The position numbers were made by a program, and so were the translations under genes. A DNA stretch of 64,000 bases, taken from NCBI GenBank assembly GCA_035527715.1, contig DATKZY010000102.1, positions 1-64,000 on the forward strand, given 5' to 3'. The notes beneath the pieces were generated by a model. The model was not told the origin of the DNA. It saw nothing but the letters and a program-made list of their open reading frames with translations, and made no database searches. Origin of the DNA: DSUN01 sp035527715 (GTDB taxonomy: Bacteria > Planctomycetota > PUPC01 > DSUN01). Below are positions 33,820 to 41,333 of the stretch, piece after piece (position 1 is the first letter of the stretch; every line of letters begins with the position of its first letter).

Positions 33820-34559
33820 CATGCGTGCGTCGGGGGAGACACCGCACCGCCGAGCTTAAAGTCCCAGTCCCTGAGTTCCCACAACAGCGACGTTGCTGAG
33901 GAGACCAGCGCTGCCACGGCGGTCACGACGCAGGCGAGCGCCTGGGGAGTGGGCTTCGCCAGCAACTCGTGCATCCGGGCGACGACCGTGCTTGCCGCAC
34001 GCTCGCATGCGGGCACAGAGCCCTCTGGCGCTGCACGGACTCTGCTCGCGCCGCCCTCGTTGGGCGGTCGACGCTTCATGTTCTTCAGATAAGCCGCCAG
34101 CGCTTCGGTTCGGTCGGCCTGTCCGGTCTTCCCGTCGGGGGCTTTGCGCAAGAGGGCGCGCCCTTCGGTGTGACTCGCCACGATGGTGAGCAGCCTCGGG
34201 GTGAGTTGCACAATGTCCCCTGCGTGAATCAGGAATTCGCGGAGCGCTTCGGCCAGGCACCAGAGGTCTCTGTCATCAGGCATCGAACCGGCTCGGCGCG
34301 CTGCGGCCTGGATGACCTCTGCCTGTGTGAACACGTTGGCCAACTGATAGGTGAACGCAAGCCAGGATGCCGCGAAGGACTCGTCTTCGCCGGCGCACGC
34401 CGGGATGTCCAGCCACTCGAGCTTCTCGTCCAGCTCGCGCACGATCGCACCCCAGTCTCCTGCGTCCATGCAGAAGCCGTCATCGTCCATTGGTTCGCCC
34501 TCCTGGGCCGGGAGCGACGTGAACCCGCACGTGCGCAGTTCGATGGACGCCTTGCTCAT
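33816..34559 (-). CDS. Unknown protein downstream of the MNT/HEPN genes
   Basis: The 247-residue product is mainly helical, cysteine-containing and acidic in its first half (WGAIVRELDEKLEWLDI). A basic middle part follows, then one hydrophobic segment near the C-terminus (ACVVTAVAALVSSATSLLW). I recognise no family. It begins about ten bases after the HEPN stop and is probably cotranscribed. The ATG at 34559 is favoured; a TTG three codons upstream is possible. It may be cargo or a third component of the toxin-antitoxin locus, which is a guess from position only. Confidence 0.5.
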   Translation of the reverse strand: MSKASIELRTCGFTSLPAQEGEPMDDDGFCMDAGDWGAIVRELDEKLEWLDIPACAGEDESFAASWLAFTYQLANVFTQAEVIQAAARRAGSMPDDRDLWCLAEALREFLIHAGDIVQLTPRLLTIVASHTEGRALLRKAPDGKTGQADRTEALAAYLKNMKRRPPNEGGASRVRAAPEGSVPACERAASTVVARMHELLAKPTPQALACVVTAVAALVSSATSLLWELRDWDFKLGGAVSPPTHAC

Positions 34560-34568
34560 CTCAGGCAA

Positions 34569-34994
34569 CTACTCGCCGTCTTCGACGCTCGGCCGGGCGG
34601 GAGGTGGCGGCAGGCAAAGGCGAATGAGTGAGACGATGCGTTCGGCGGCTGCCACGGCCATCCGACCCTCTTGCTCGTCCGGCTCGGGGAAGGGCTGCGG
34701 ATAGCGGACCTCGATCGAGTAGGGGTTCAGAACCAGGCAGTTCGCACGAAGCTCATCCACTCGGGGCTCGCGCGCCAGGCACTCTTCCAGGAGTTCGAGA
34801 AGGTCGTGCGTCTTCCTGGGCTGCGTCCCTTGAAAGACCAGCAGGGCCTTCAGCATCTTCTCGGCGGCCTGCTGGGCGTGGAAGCACACGGGAGACCACG
34901 GGATCTCCTGGGCCGCCAGGTTGTTCTGGATGTCCAGCAGGTCCTCCTCCGCCTTGCGTGCCTAGGCCTGCCAGTACGGTTCATTGGCGCTCAT
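34569..34994 (-). pseudogene. HEPN-domain protein interrupted by an amber codon
   Basis: The frame from the ATG at 34994 reads MSANEPYWQA, then TAG at 34964-34962, then ARKAEEDLLDIQNNLAAQ and the HEPN core CFHAQQAAEKMLKALL and KTHDLLELLEEC. The frame is otherwise intact for 142 codons. The stop sits where HEPN proteins normally have an aromatic residue, so a single TGG-to-TAG change explains it. The start overlaps the nucleotidyltransferase stop by 14 bases, the classical MNT-HEPN layout, in which HEPN is the RNase toxin. A shorter product from an internal GTG is conceivable. Confidence 0.75.
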
Positions 34995-35295
34995 AGAGCA
35001 CCCTGCCTTCCCGCTCGATCGTGTAGAGGACCGTGCCCAGCATGTCCCTGAACCGGCGGACCTCCTCCGGGGTGTAGACCAGGATGTCCATTGCCCATCG
35101 GCGGCGCGCGAAGAGCGCGTCTACGGCTCGGATGCGGTCGCGGGGCGGCTTGTCGGTCTCCATCTCAACCAGGAGATCCAGGTCGCTCTCCGGCCCGGCG
35201 TGGCCGCGCGCGCGGCTGCCGAACATCACGATCCGCCGCGGATGAAAGGCATCCACGATCTTCGCCACGATCTCGTCCACAGGGGGCTCGGCCAT
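34981..35295 (-). CDS. MNT-type minimal nucleotidyltransferase (antitoxin of MNT-HEPN)
   Basis: The 104-residue minimal pol-beta nucleotidyltransferase has GSRARG (26-31), SDLDLLV (D38, D40) and the third acidic strand RWAMDILVY. In MNT-HEPN modules this protein neutralises the HEPN RNase, in known cases by attaching AMP to it. The ATG follows a clear ggagg. A near-consensus promoter lies about 70 bases upstream. It overlaps the start of the damaged HEPN gene. Confidence 0.85.
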   Translation of the reverse strand: MAEPPVDEIVAKIVDAFHPRRIVMFGSRARGHAGPESDLDLLVEMETDKPPRDRIRAVDALFARRRWAMDILVYTPEEVRRFRDMLGTVLYTIEREGRVLYERQ

Positions 35296-35363
35296 CGAAT
35301 CGCCTCCATTGGGCCGCGCGCAGCCTGCGGGCCAGCGCCCTGCCGGCTGCCGACACCCTCCTC

Positions 35364-35391
35364 ATCATACATTCCAGCGACACCATGTCAA
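35364..35391 (-). promoter_or_regulatory. Promoter of the MNT/HEPN module
   Basis: TTGACA and TATGAT are separated by 16 bp on the minus strand. Confidence 0.65.
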
Positions 35392-35477
35392 CGCGGGCAG
35401 CACCTGCGCAGCTAGCGGGCCTCTCCGTGTCTGGGAACCCTTCGCAGGTTTGGAGCCCGCGGGAGGCCGGTCTCGTC

Positions 35478-36563
35478 CTACCGCCCGCGCCCATAGGTGC
35501 CGTGCTTGTGGACGAGTTGGATCACGCGCTGGTAGGTGGCGAAGCTGACGTTGTCGGGCACGGAGTGGTCGGAGTGGTAGATGTAGCCGCCGCCCTTCTT
35601 GGCCGCGCCGACTTTCGTGCGGATTTCCTCTTCGAGGGCCTTGGGCTCCTTGTCGGCCGCGGCCATCTTGCGGACGTCGATCCCGCCCATGAAGGCCAGC
35701 ACGTCGCCATACTTCCTCTTCAGCGCGAGGAGGTCCATGCCCGCCTTGACCTCGAGGGGCTGGAGACAGGTCCAGCCGGAATCGAGGAGGTCGGGGACCA
35801 GCTCGGTGACGTTGCCGCACGAGTGGAGGATGCAGGGGAGGCCGCGGCGCTTGAAGGGCTCGAGGTAGCGGCGGTGGGCGGGCTGGAGCACCTCGCGATA
35901 CGCCCGCGGCGAGAAGAACAGGCCGTTCTTGTAGCCCAGGTCGTCGTAGTAGAACGCCGCGTCGAAGGCGATGCCGCGTGCGAACTGCTCCTCGACGATC
36001 TGCACGGCGAGGTCGGCCTGCATCATGAAGATCTCGGCCACCCAGTCGGGCTCCTCGACGATGGCGGTCAGCAGGCGCACGGGGCCGAGGAGGCTGGCGG
36101 AGTTGTGGTCGTAGCCGATGCCGCCGCCGAAGGTGAGGAACAGGCCCTTCGCGCGCGCGTTGTCGTGGGCCTTCTTCGCGTTCTCCCAGTTGAGGCGGCG
36201 CTCGTCGTAGACGAGCTTGCCCTTGTGCGCGTCCCAGTCGCGGCGGGTCTTGATCGTGAAGTCCACCAGCTCGGGGGTCGAGGTCTTGCCCTTCCAGTTG
36301 CGGTGGACGGCGCCGTTGGCGCCGCGCTGGACGACATAGGTGTCGGTCTCTTCGACCTTTTCGGTGGGGAGGCGGAGCGAGATGTCGGGGCCGAAGCCGG
36401 CGAACTCGTAGTGGAAGAACTCGTGGGGCGAGACGCCCTCGGGCAGGCCCTCCGTGTGCCAGCGGGCGACCGTGGTGCCCCAGGGGCTGTCGTGGATGGC
36501 CACGCGGTCGGCCTCGCGGTGCTCGAGGGCGAGGCGGACGCGCTCTCGTGCGGTCATCTGCAT
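35478..36563 (-). CDS. URO-D superfamily protein (second paralogue)
   Basis: This 361-residue cytosolic protein has the URO-D barrel: MTARERVRLALEHREADRV at the start, CILHSCGNVTELVPDLLDSG near 255 and LAFMGGIDVRKM near 300. The HSCGN motif is typical of the non-haem branch of this superfamily, often found in large paralogue sets in polysaccharide-degrading bacteria. The ATG at 36563 has aggag seven bases upstream, so the longer frame is rejected. Cofactor and substrate are unknown. Confidence 0.75.
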   Translation of the reverse strand: MQMTARERVRLALEHREADRVAIHDSPWGTTVARWHTEGLPEGVSPHEFFHYEFAGFGPDISLRLPTEKVEETDTYVVQRGANGAVHRNWKGKTSTPELVDFTIKTRRDWDAHKGKLVYDERRLNWENAKKAHDNARAKGLFLTFGGGIGYDHNSASLLGPVRLLTAIVEEPDWVAEIFMMQADLAVQIVEEQFARGIAFDAAFYYDDLGYKNGLFFSPRAYREVLQPAHRRYLEPFKRRGLPCILHSCGNVTELVPDLLDSGWTCLQPLEVKAGMDLLALKRKYGDVLAFMGGIDVRKMAAADKEPKALEEEIRTKVGAAKKGGGYIYHSDHSVPDNVSFATYQRVIQLVHKHGTYGRGR

Positions 36564-36609
36564 TCCGTGCTCCTGAAGGCGGAACAGGGGGTTTTGTGAG
36601 CCGCAGTTC

Positions 36610-36637
36610 ATTGTAGCGGGATCGGGGCCGGAATCAA
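36610..36637 (-). promoter_or_regulatory. Promoter of the second URO-D gene
   Basis: TTGATT and TACAAT are separated by 16 bp on the minus strand, about 45 bases from the ATG. Confidence 0.55.
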
Positions 36638-36903
36638 GGTGAGTTGGCCTGGAGCCACAAGTGCATGCGTTTCAAGCCATTACGTCGCCGGAAAAAACGC
36701 ACGGAAATGGCCTTCTCTTGCGTTCCGGGGGCCTCATGCGACCTGGGGGTCATTGGGCGAGGTTGGAGAGGGGCCGCCGCGCCACAACGGTATGCCTGCG
36801 AAAGGGTTCTGGCGCCTGCCGCTCCGGCGGGGACGGCATCGCGCGACGCGTCCTGGGGCCTCTGGGTGATTAACGGGTCTTCACCTTGCCGGGCAAGGGC
36901 GGG
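36638..36903. other. Intergenic stretch with no recognised feature
   Basis: I find no gene, tRNA or strong repeat here. Short open frames have no coding signature. Confidence 0.4.
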
Positions 36904-38382
36904 TCAGAGGACGTGGAGCTCGCACACCTTGCGGAAGTGGTGGCCGTAGATGGCGAGGGTGATCGCCATGGGGAGCAGGTCCCTGCGGCGGCACAGGGTC
37001 CAGGCGAGGAGCTTCCAGTAGTGGAAGCGCTCGCGGCCCAGGATGCCGAGGCGGATGACGGAGCGGCCGAACGCCCTGAGGTCGGCGACCCGCAGTCTGC
37101 CGGGGGTCTTGGGCGGGCGGTACTCGCGCAGGAAGGTCTTGAGGCGCGCGTAGAAGTGCTTCGGCGCGTAGATGTGGCGGAGGATGCGGCGGTAGCCGTC
37201 GCGGAGGGCATCGAGGCTCATGCGCGGCACGATGTTCGTCGTGCCGTCCACGTTGTCGCCGCTGGTCGGGCCGCTGAGGCGGCCTTCGCCCTTGAGGCGC
37301 TCGAAGAGCCGGGTGCCGGGCGGGGCCTCGAGCAGGCCGACCATGGCCGTGACGATGCCGCTCTGCTGGATGAAGGCGATCTGGCGCTCGAAGATGGACG
37401 GGGTGTCGGAGTCGAAGCCGACGATGAACCCGCCCTGGACCTGGAGGCCGGCGCGCTGGAGGCGCTTCACGTCGGCCACGAGGTCGCGGCCCGTGTTCTG
37501 ACTCTTCGAGCACTCGGCGAGGCCGGCCTCGTCGGGGGTCTCGATGCCGACAAAGACAGTGGTGAACCCTGCCTGGACCATGAGGGCCATCAGCTCGTCG
37601 TCGTCGGCGAGGTTGATGGATGCCTCGGTGAGAAACGAGGTGTCAGGGTGCTTCTGGCGCCAGGCGATGAGGGCCGGGAGCAGTTGGGTCTTGAGCCGCT
37701 GCTTGTTCCCGATCAGATTGTCGTCCACAAAGAACACCCCGCCGCGCCAGCCGGCGGCGTGGAGGGCGTCGAGCTCGGCGATGACCTGGGGCGCGCTCTT
37801 CGTGCGCGGGCGGTGGCCGAAGAGGGAGGTGACGTTGCAGAAATCGCAGTTGAAAGGGCAGCCGCGCGAGTACTGGACACTCATTGTCGCGTAGCGCCGC
37901 AGCTCGGCGAGCTCCCAGAGCGGGATGGGCGAGTCGTGGAGGTCGGGGAACTCGGCCGCGGTGTAGACGCGTTGGGCCTCGCCGCGCTCGAGGTCCGCGA
38001 GGAACCGCGGGAGGACGTCCTCGGCCTCGCCCAGGATCAGGTGGTCCACCTCGGGGAACTGGTCGGCCTCTACGGTGAACAGAGCCCCGCCGGCCACGAC
38101 CCGCCGGCCCGCCCGCTGGCACCGGGCGATGACGCGCCGTGCCGCCTCGCGCTGCACGGCCATGGCGCCCACGAACACGCAGTCGGCCCACGCGATGTCG
38201 CAGTCGCGCAGCCGGCGCACGTTGAGGTCCACCAGGCGCTTCTCCCACTGTCGGGGCAGCATGGCCGCCACGGTCAGCAGCCCCAGGGGCGGCAGGGAGG
38301 CGCGCTTGCGGACGAACTTGAGCGCGTGCTTGAAGCTCCAGAACGTGTCGGGGAACTCAGGATAAAGGAGCAGGACCTTCAC
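36904..38382 (-). CDS. B12-binding radical SAM protein (DUF4070 type)
   Basis: The 492-residue product has an N-terminal Rossmann-like cobalamin-binding part (1-140) with the family signature FWSFKHALKFVRKRASLPPL. A radical SAM barrel follows, with CxxxCxxC (C175, C179, C182, in RGCPFNCDFC). The helical C-terminal domain is of the DUF4070 type (YAPKHFYARLKTFL). Members such as HpnP methylate hopanoids; others are unassigned, so a methyltransferase role is likely but the substrate is unknown. The GTG start at 38382 follows aggagctgcc. It stands alone and is separated from the RRM gene by a strong hairpin. Confidence 0.85.
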   Translation of the reverse strand: MKVLLLYPEFPDTFWSFKHALKFVRKRASLPPLGLLTVAAMLPRQWEKRLVDLNVRRLRDCDIAWADCVFVGAMAVQREAARRVIARCQRAGRRVVAGGALFTVEADQFPEVDHLILGEAEDVLPRFLADLERGEAQRVYTAAEFPDLHDSPIPLWELAELRRYATMSVQYSRGCPFNCDFCNVTSLFGHRPRTKSAPQVIAELDALHAAGWRGGVFFVDDNLIGNKQRLKTQLLPALIAWRQKHPDTSFLTEASINLADDDELMALMVQAGFTTVFVGIETPDEAGLAECSKSQNTGRDLVADVKRLQRAGLQVQGGFIVGFDSDTPSIFERQIAFIQQSGIVTAMVGLLEAPPGTRLFERLKGEGRLSGPTSGDNVDGTTNIVPRMSLDALRDGYRRILRHIYAPKHFYARLKTFLREYRPPKTPGRLRVADLRAFGRSVIRLGILGRERFHYWKLLAWTLCRRRDLLPMAITLAIYGHHFRKVCELHVL

Positions 38383-38424
38383 GGCAGCTCCTGAGGCGCG
38401 GGAGCCATGGCGCCTGGTAGAAAG

Positions 38425-38459
38425 CTGGGGCCTGCGGCTCGTGCGGCCGCAGGCCCCAG
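38425..38459 (-). terminator. Terminator of the RRM gene
   Basis: A perfect 14-bp stem (38425-38438 with 38446-38459) with a 7-nt loop lies 32 bases after the RRM stop, followed on the minus strand by a weak pyrimidine run (CTTTCT). Confidence 0.6.
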
Positions 38460-38490
38460 GGCGTTGCATCTCGACGGGTGAACGCCGGGT

Positions 38491-38850
38491 TCACCAGGAG
38501 GGGCGCCGGTCGCCGCGACCGCCGCCACCACCACCGCCGTAGCCGCCCCGGCCGCCACCGCCGCCGCTGTGGCCGCCCCGGCCGCCGCCGGAGCCGCCGC
38601 GGCTCTCACCGCGGGGGCGCGCCTCGTTGACGTTGAGCGTGCGACCGCCGAGCTCCGTGCCGTTGAGGGCCTGAATGGCCGCTCGCGCCTGGTCGGCCGA
38701 GGACATCTCGACGAAGCCGAAGCCACGCGACCGCCCGGTCTCCCTGTCCGTGATCACCGACGCCGAGGCCACCTCGCCGTGCGCCTCAAAGGCGGCGCGC
38801 AGCTCGGCGTCCCCCGTCTCGAAGGACAGGTTACCGACATAAATGTTCAT
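38491..38850 (-). CDS. Glycine-rich RRM RNA-binding protein
   Basis: Residues 1-78 of this 119-residue protein form one RNA-recognition motif with RNP2 IYVGNL and RNP1 SRGFGFVEM. The remaining 40 residues are Gly/Arg-rich. Bacterial proteins of this type are often cold-inducible and act as RNA chaperones. The ATG at 38850 has ggag eight bases upstream; the longer frame is rejected because the RRM begins at once here. The promoter candidate lies about 255 bases upstream, leaving a long leader, a layout common in cold-regulated genes. Confidence 0.9.
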   Translation of the reverse strand: MNIYVGNLSFETGDAELRAAFEAHGEVASASVITDRETGRSRGFGFVEMSSADQARAAIQALNGTELGGRTLNVNEARPRGESRGGSGGGRGGHSGGGGGRGGYGGGGGGGRGDRRPSW

Positions 38851-39104
38851 GCACCATCTCCACAAGTTGGACCACACCGTCCACCGCAGTAGGCCGCCTT
38901 GAGCTGGTCCGGGGCATCGGGCGCATCGCCAATCGCGGGCTCGGCCGCGCGGCTCCCGAACACTCGGGCGCCTCGCACGCGGCCAGGTTGCCAGATAGGA
39001 GCCGGAACGCCGATGGCGAGCGCGTCACAAGGGGAGCGTTGTCCGGTTCGCGGGCCATACGTCTCTTGCGCGTGTTCGTCAGCCGGTCCGTTCAACGCGC
39101 CATA
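38851..39104 (-). promoter_or_regulatory. Long untranslated leader of the RRM gene
   Basis: The stretch between the promoter candidate and the start codon is about 250 bases and has no gene-like frame. It may carry an RNA element controlling translation, but I cannot define a structure by eye. Confidence 0.35.
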
Positions 39105-39132
39105 TCATACCAGGGCCGAGGCGGATATGCAA
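39105..39132 (-). promoter_or_regulatory. Candidate promoter of the RRM gene
   Basis: TTGCAT and TATGAT are separated by 16 bp on the minus strand. Confidence 0.5.
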
Positions 39133-39172
39133 CAGGAAAGCGCCAAATCGGTCATGCCTGCCGGCGGCGAGG

Positions 39173-41296
39173 CTACCTGGCCTTCTGCGCCCTGCGCGCC
39201 TTGCCGCCGTCGCGGATGCCGAGGGGCGCCAGGGCCTGGCCGATGGCGGTCACCGTGTCATTCGTCGCGTTCACGGTGTCGGCGACGCGCGGGGCCGTGT
39301 TGTCGGGCGCGACGGCGGCCTTCCACGCCTTGAGGGCATCGGCCACCTGCATGGCGGCCCGGTCAAGCTCATCGAATGCCGTCTGAAGAGCCTGGGCCTC
39401 GGCCGCCGCCAGCTTCTCCTTGCCAGCCACGGTGCTGGCGATGGCGTGGATGGCCTTCACCATGCTCACGTAGCCGCCAATGGCCTGCGTTTCCGTCACG
39501 AGGGCGGGGTCGTTGAGTTGCCTGGCCAGCTCCAGGGCCTTGTCGCAGGCCGCAAGGTCCCCTGCGATGTGCTCAACGGTGGGGAAGTAGCGGAACAACC
39601 CCCTGCCGAGCTCTGGGGCCTTCCTGTCCCGCACCAGGGCCGCCGCGGGGCCGAAGAGATGCCGATAGGGAATGCCCGAGCCGTAGACGTCCCAGCCCAC
39701 CGGCCCGAGCATCACGGCCCAGTCCGCGGCCTTCTCGGGGTCGGCCAGCCGCTTGCGGGTGGCCCACGCGAGGGCGAACTCCCGCTCGGCTCGCCCGTGG
39801 GCGTTCCACGACCATTCGGCGGCGGCCGCGATGTTGAAGTCGTAGAAGCGGTTGTCGGGCGTTGCGTAGCCGCAGAGGCACTGGAGCCCCTTGTCCACGA
39901 ACTCGGTCATCCGGGCCTTGATGAACTGCGGGCCGCTCCAGGGGCACACGATGCGCCAGGAGGCGGTGAGCTGGGGATAGCAGCCGAGGCAGCGGCCCTT
40001 GCGCGCGAAGTCCGCCAGCAGCGGGTAGATCATCGGCTGGCGGGACGAATCGTAGGTGCGGCCGCCGTCGTAGTAGGTGATGCCGACCTCAGGCGTGTCG
40101 GCCACCGCGGCGAGCACCTTGTCGTTCGTCGAGTAGCTGCCCTGGGTGAGGAGGATGCGGAGGCGTATTTCTGGGTTGGTCTTGCGCGCGAGACGCCATG
40201 CGCGCACACACGCATCCGCCTCGAGGGCGTATTGCCCCTTGGCCTTGCAGCCCTCGCATTCGCACTGCACGTGGTCCTCGGAGAGCCACACGCAGATGTC
40301 GCTCACCCCCTTCGTCGCGGCGAGCGACGTGAACCAATCGGCGAGGAGCTCCGGCATCTTGGGCTGGGAGAAGCAGGGCGCGTGGAACTTCTCGCCATAC
40401 GTGCCCTTGGCCTTCTTCCCCTTGCCCTTCAGCTCGGGATAGCGGTCGTAGATGCCGCTGCGGTGGAGCTGGTCGAGGTGGGTGATGATGGGCACCCACT
40501 TGACGGCGTGGAGGCGTGCGGCCCCCTGGCGGGCGGCGTCAATCGTCGCCACGCCGCGCCCCTGCTCGTCGAGCGCGAGCTTGGCGTGAACCTCCACCAG
40601 GTTCATCTTGTGCTCGGCGATGGCCTCGATGTCGCGCACGCAGCTCCCGCCCCATTCGCCCCGCTCGGCCAGGTCGGGCCAGTCGAGGATGGCGACCATC
40701 GGGATGGTCACCTTGCCCTCCTTCACGTGAGGCGCCAGAAGCTGCTGAAGGGTCTTCGCACCGTGGTAGACACCGCGCTCGGTGAGCCCGGCGACAGCAA
40801 GACCGTAGTCGGGGAGGGGGGCGATCACGTAGGCCTGCTCGTGATTGGGGAGAACGGCGAGCTGACTGGCCCCTGGGATCAGGCTTCTGTCAAGGCCTGG
40901 CCCGTCGTGGCACACACCGATGAGGATGGGGAATGCGCCGCGGCGATTCCTGGGAGAGCCTTTATGCCCCAGAAGCGAGCGGAGTTCATCGGCTGCCGCC
41001 TGCTCGACATCGCTCGCGGCGTCAGGCAGTCGGACTTCCACGGCATCGCAGGGCAGCGTGAGCTTCGCCTGGAGCCTGACTCGCTTCGGCAGGGGGACCA
41101 GCCAGTTCAGCCAGGCCTTGGCCTCCGCCTCGGTCAGCGCCTCGACGCGCGAGCCTTCCCCTCCCGCGGCGGCCCACGCCGGCCACGGGGCGCCCTCGGG
41201 CCACGGCTTCCCTTTCTTCGGCATCTCAGCACCCTCCGTGCCCGTGTGGCATGCCACGAGCAATGCCAGTGAGAACAGACGGCAGGCGCGACACAC
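39173..41296 (-). CDS. Lipoprotein, glycoside hydrolase-like (GH20/DUF4838-like layout)
   Basis: The 707-residue product has a lipoprotein signal with lipobox LVAC (13-16). A GH20-type N-terminal domain (about 60-200) contains GVYHGAKTLQQLL. A predicted barrel follows, with CECEGCKAKGQY near 350, the paired-cysteine motif seen in DUF4838 proteins. The C-terminal 200 residues are helical. It probably binds or cleaves glycans at the cell surface; catalytic residues are not certain. The GTG start has ggag eight bases upstream. It follows the larger lipoprotein gene by 37 bases in one operon. Confidence 0.65.
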   Translation of the reverse strand: MCRACRLFSLALLVACHTGTEGAEMPKKGKPWPEGAPWPAWAAAGGEGSRVEALTEAEAKAWLNWLVPLPKRVRLQAKLTLPCDAVEVRLPDAASDVEQAAADELRSLLGHKGSPRNRRGAFPILIGVCHDGPGLDRSLIPGASQLAVLPNHEQAYVIAPLPDYGLAVAGLTERGVYHGAKTLQQLLAPHVKEGKVTIPMVAILDWPDLAERGEWGGSCVRDIEAIAEHKMNLVEVHAKLALDEQGRGVATIDAARQGAARLHAVKWVPIITHLDQLHRSGIYDRYPELKGKGKKAKGTYGEKFHAPCFSQPKMPELLADWFTSLAATKGVSDICVWLSEDHVQCECEGCKAKGQYALEADACVRAWRLARKTNPEIRLRILLTQGSYSTNDKVLAAVADTPEVGITYYDGGRTYDSSRQPMIYPLLADFARKGRCLGCYPQLTASWRIVCPWSGPQFIKARMTEFVDKGLQCLCGYATPDNRFYDFNIAAAAEWSWNAHGRAEREFALAWATRKRLADPEKAADWAVMLGPVGWDVYGSGIPYRHLFGPAAALVRDRKAPELGRGLFRYFPTVEHIAGDLAACDKALELARQLNDPALVTETQAIGGYVSMVKAIHAIASTVAGKEKLAAAEAQALQTAFDELDRAAMQVADALKAWKAAVAPDNTAPRVADTVNATNDTVTAIGQALAPLGIRDGGKARRAQKAR

Positions 41297-41333
41297 TGCT
41301 ATGTCTCCACACGGCCCCGCAGCTCTGTTGCCG

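Noticed and set aside
36639..36949. Small overlapping plus-strand frames
   Set aside because: No ribosome site, mixed codon use, and three frames open over the same bases with no homologous look.
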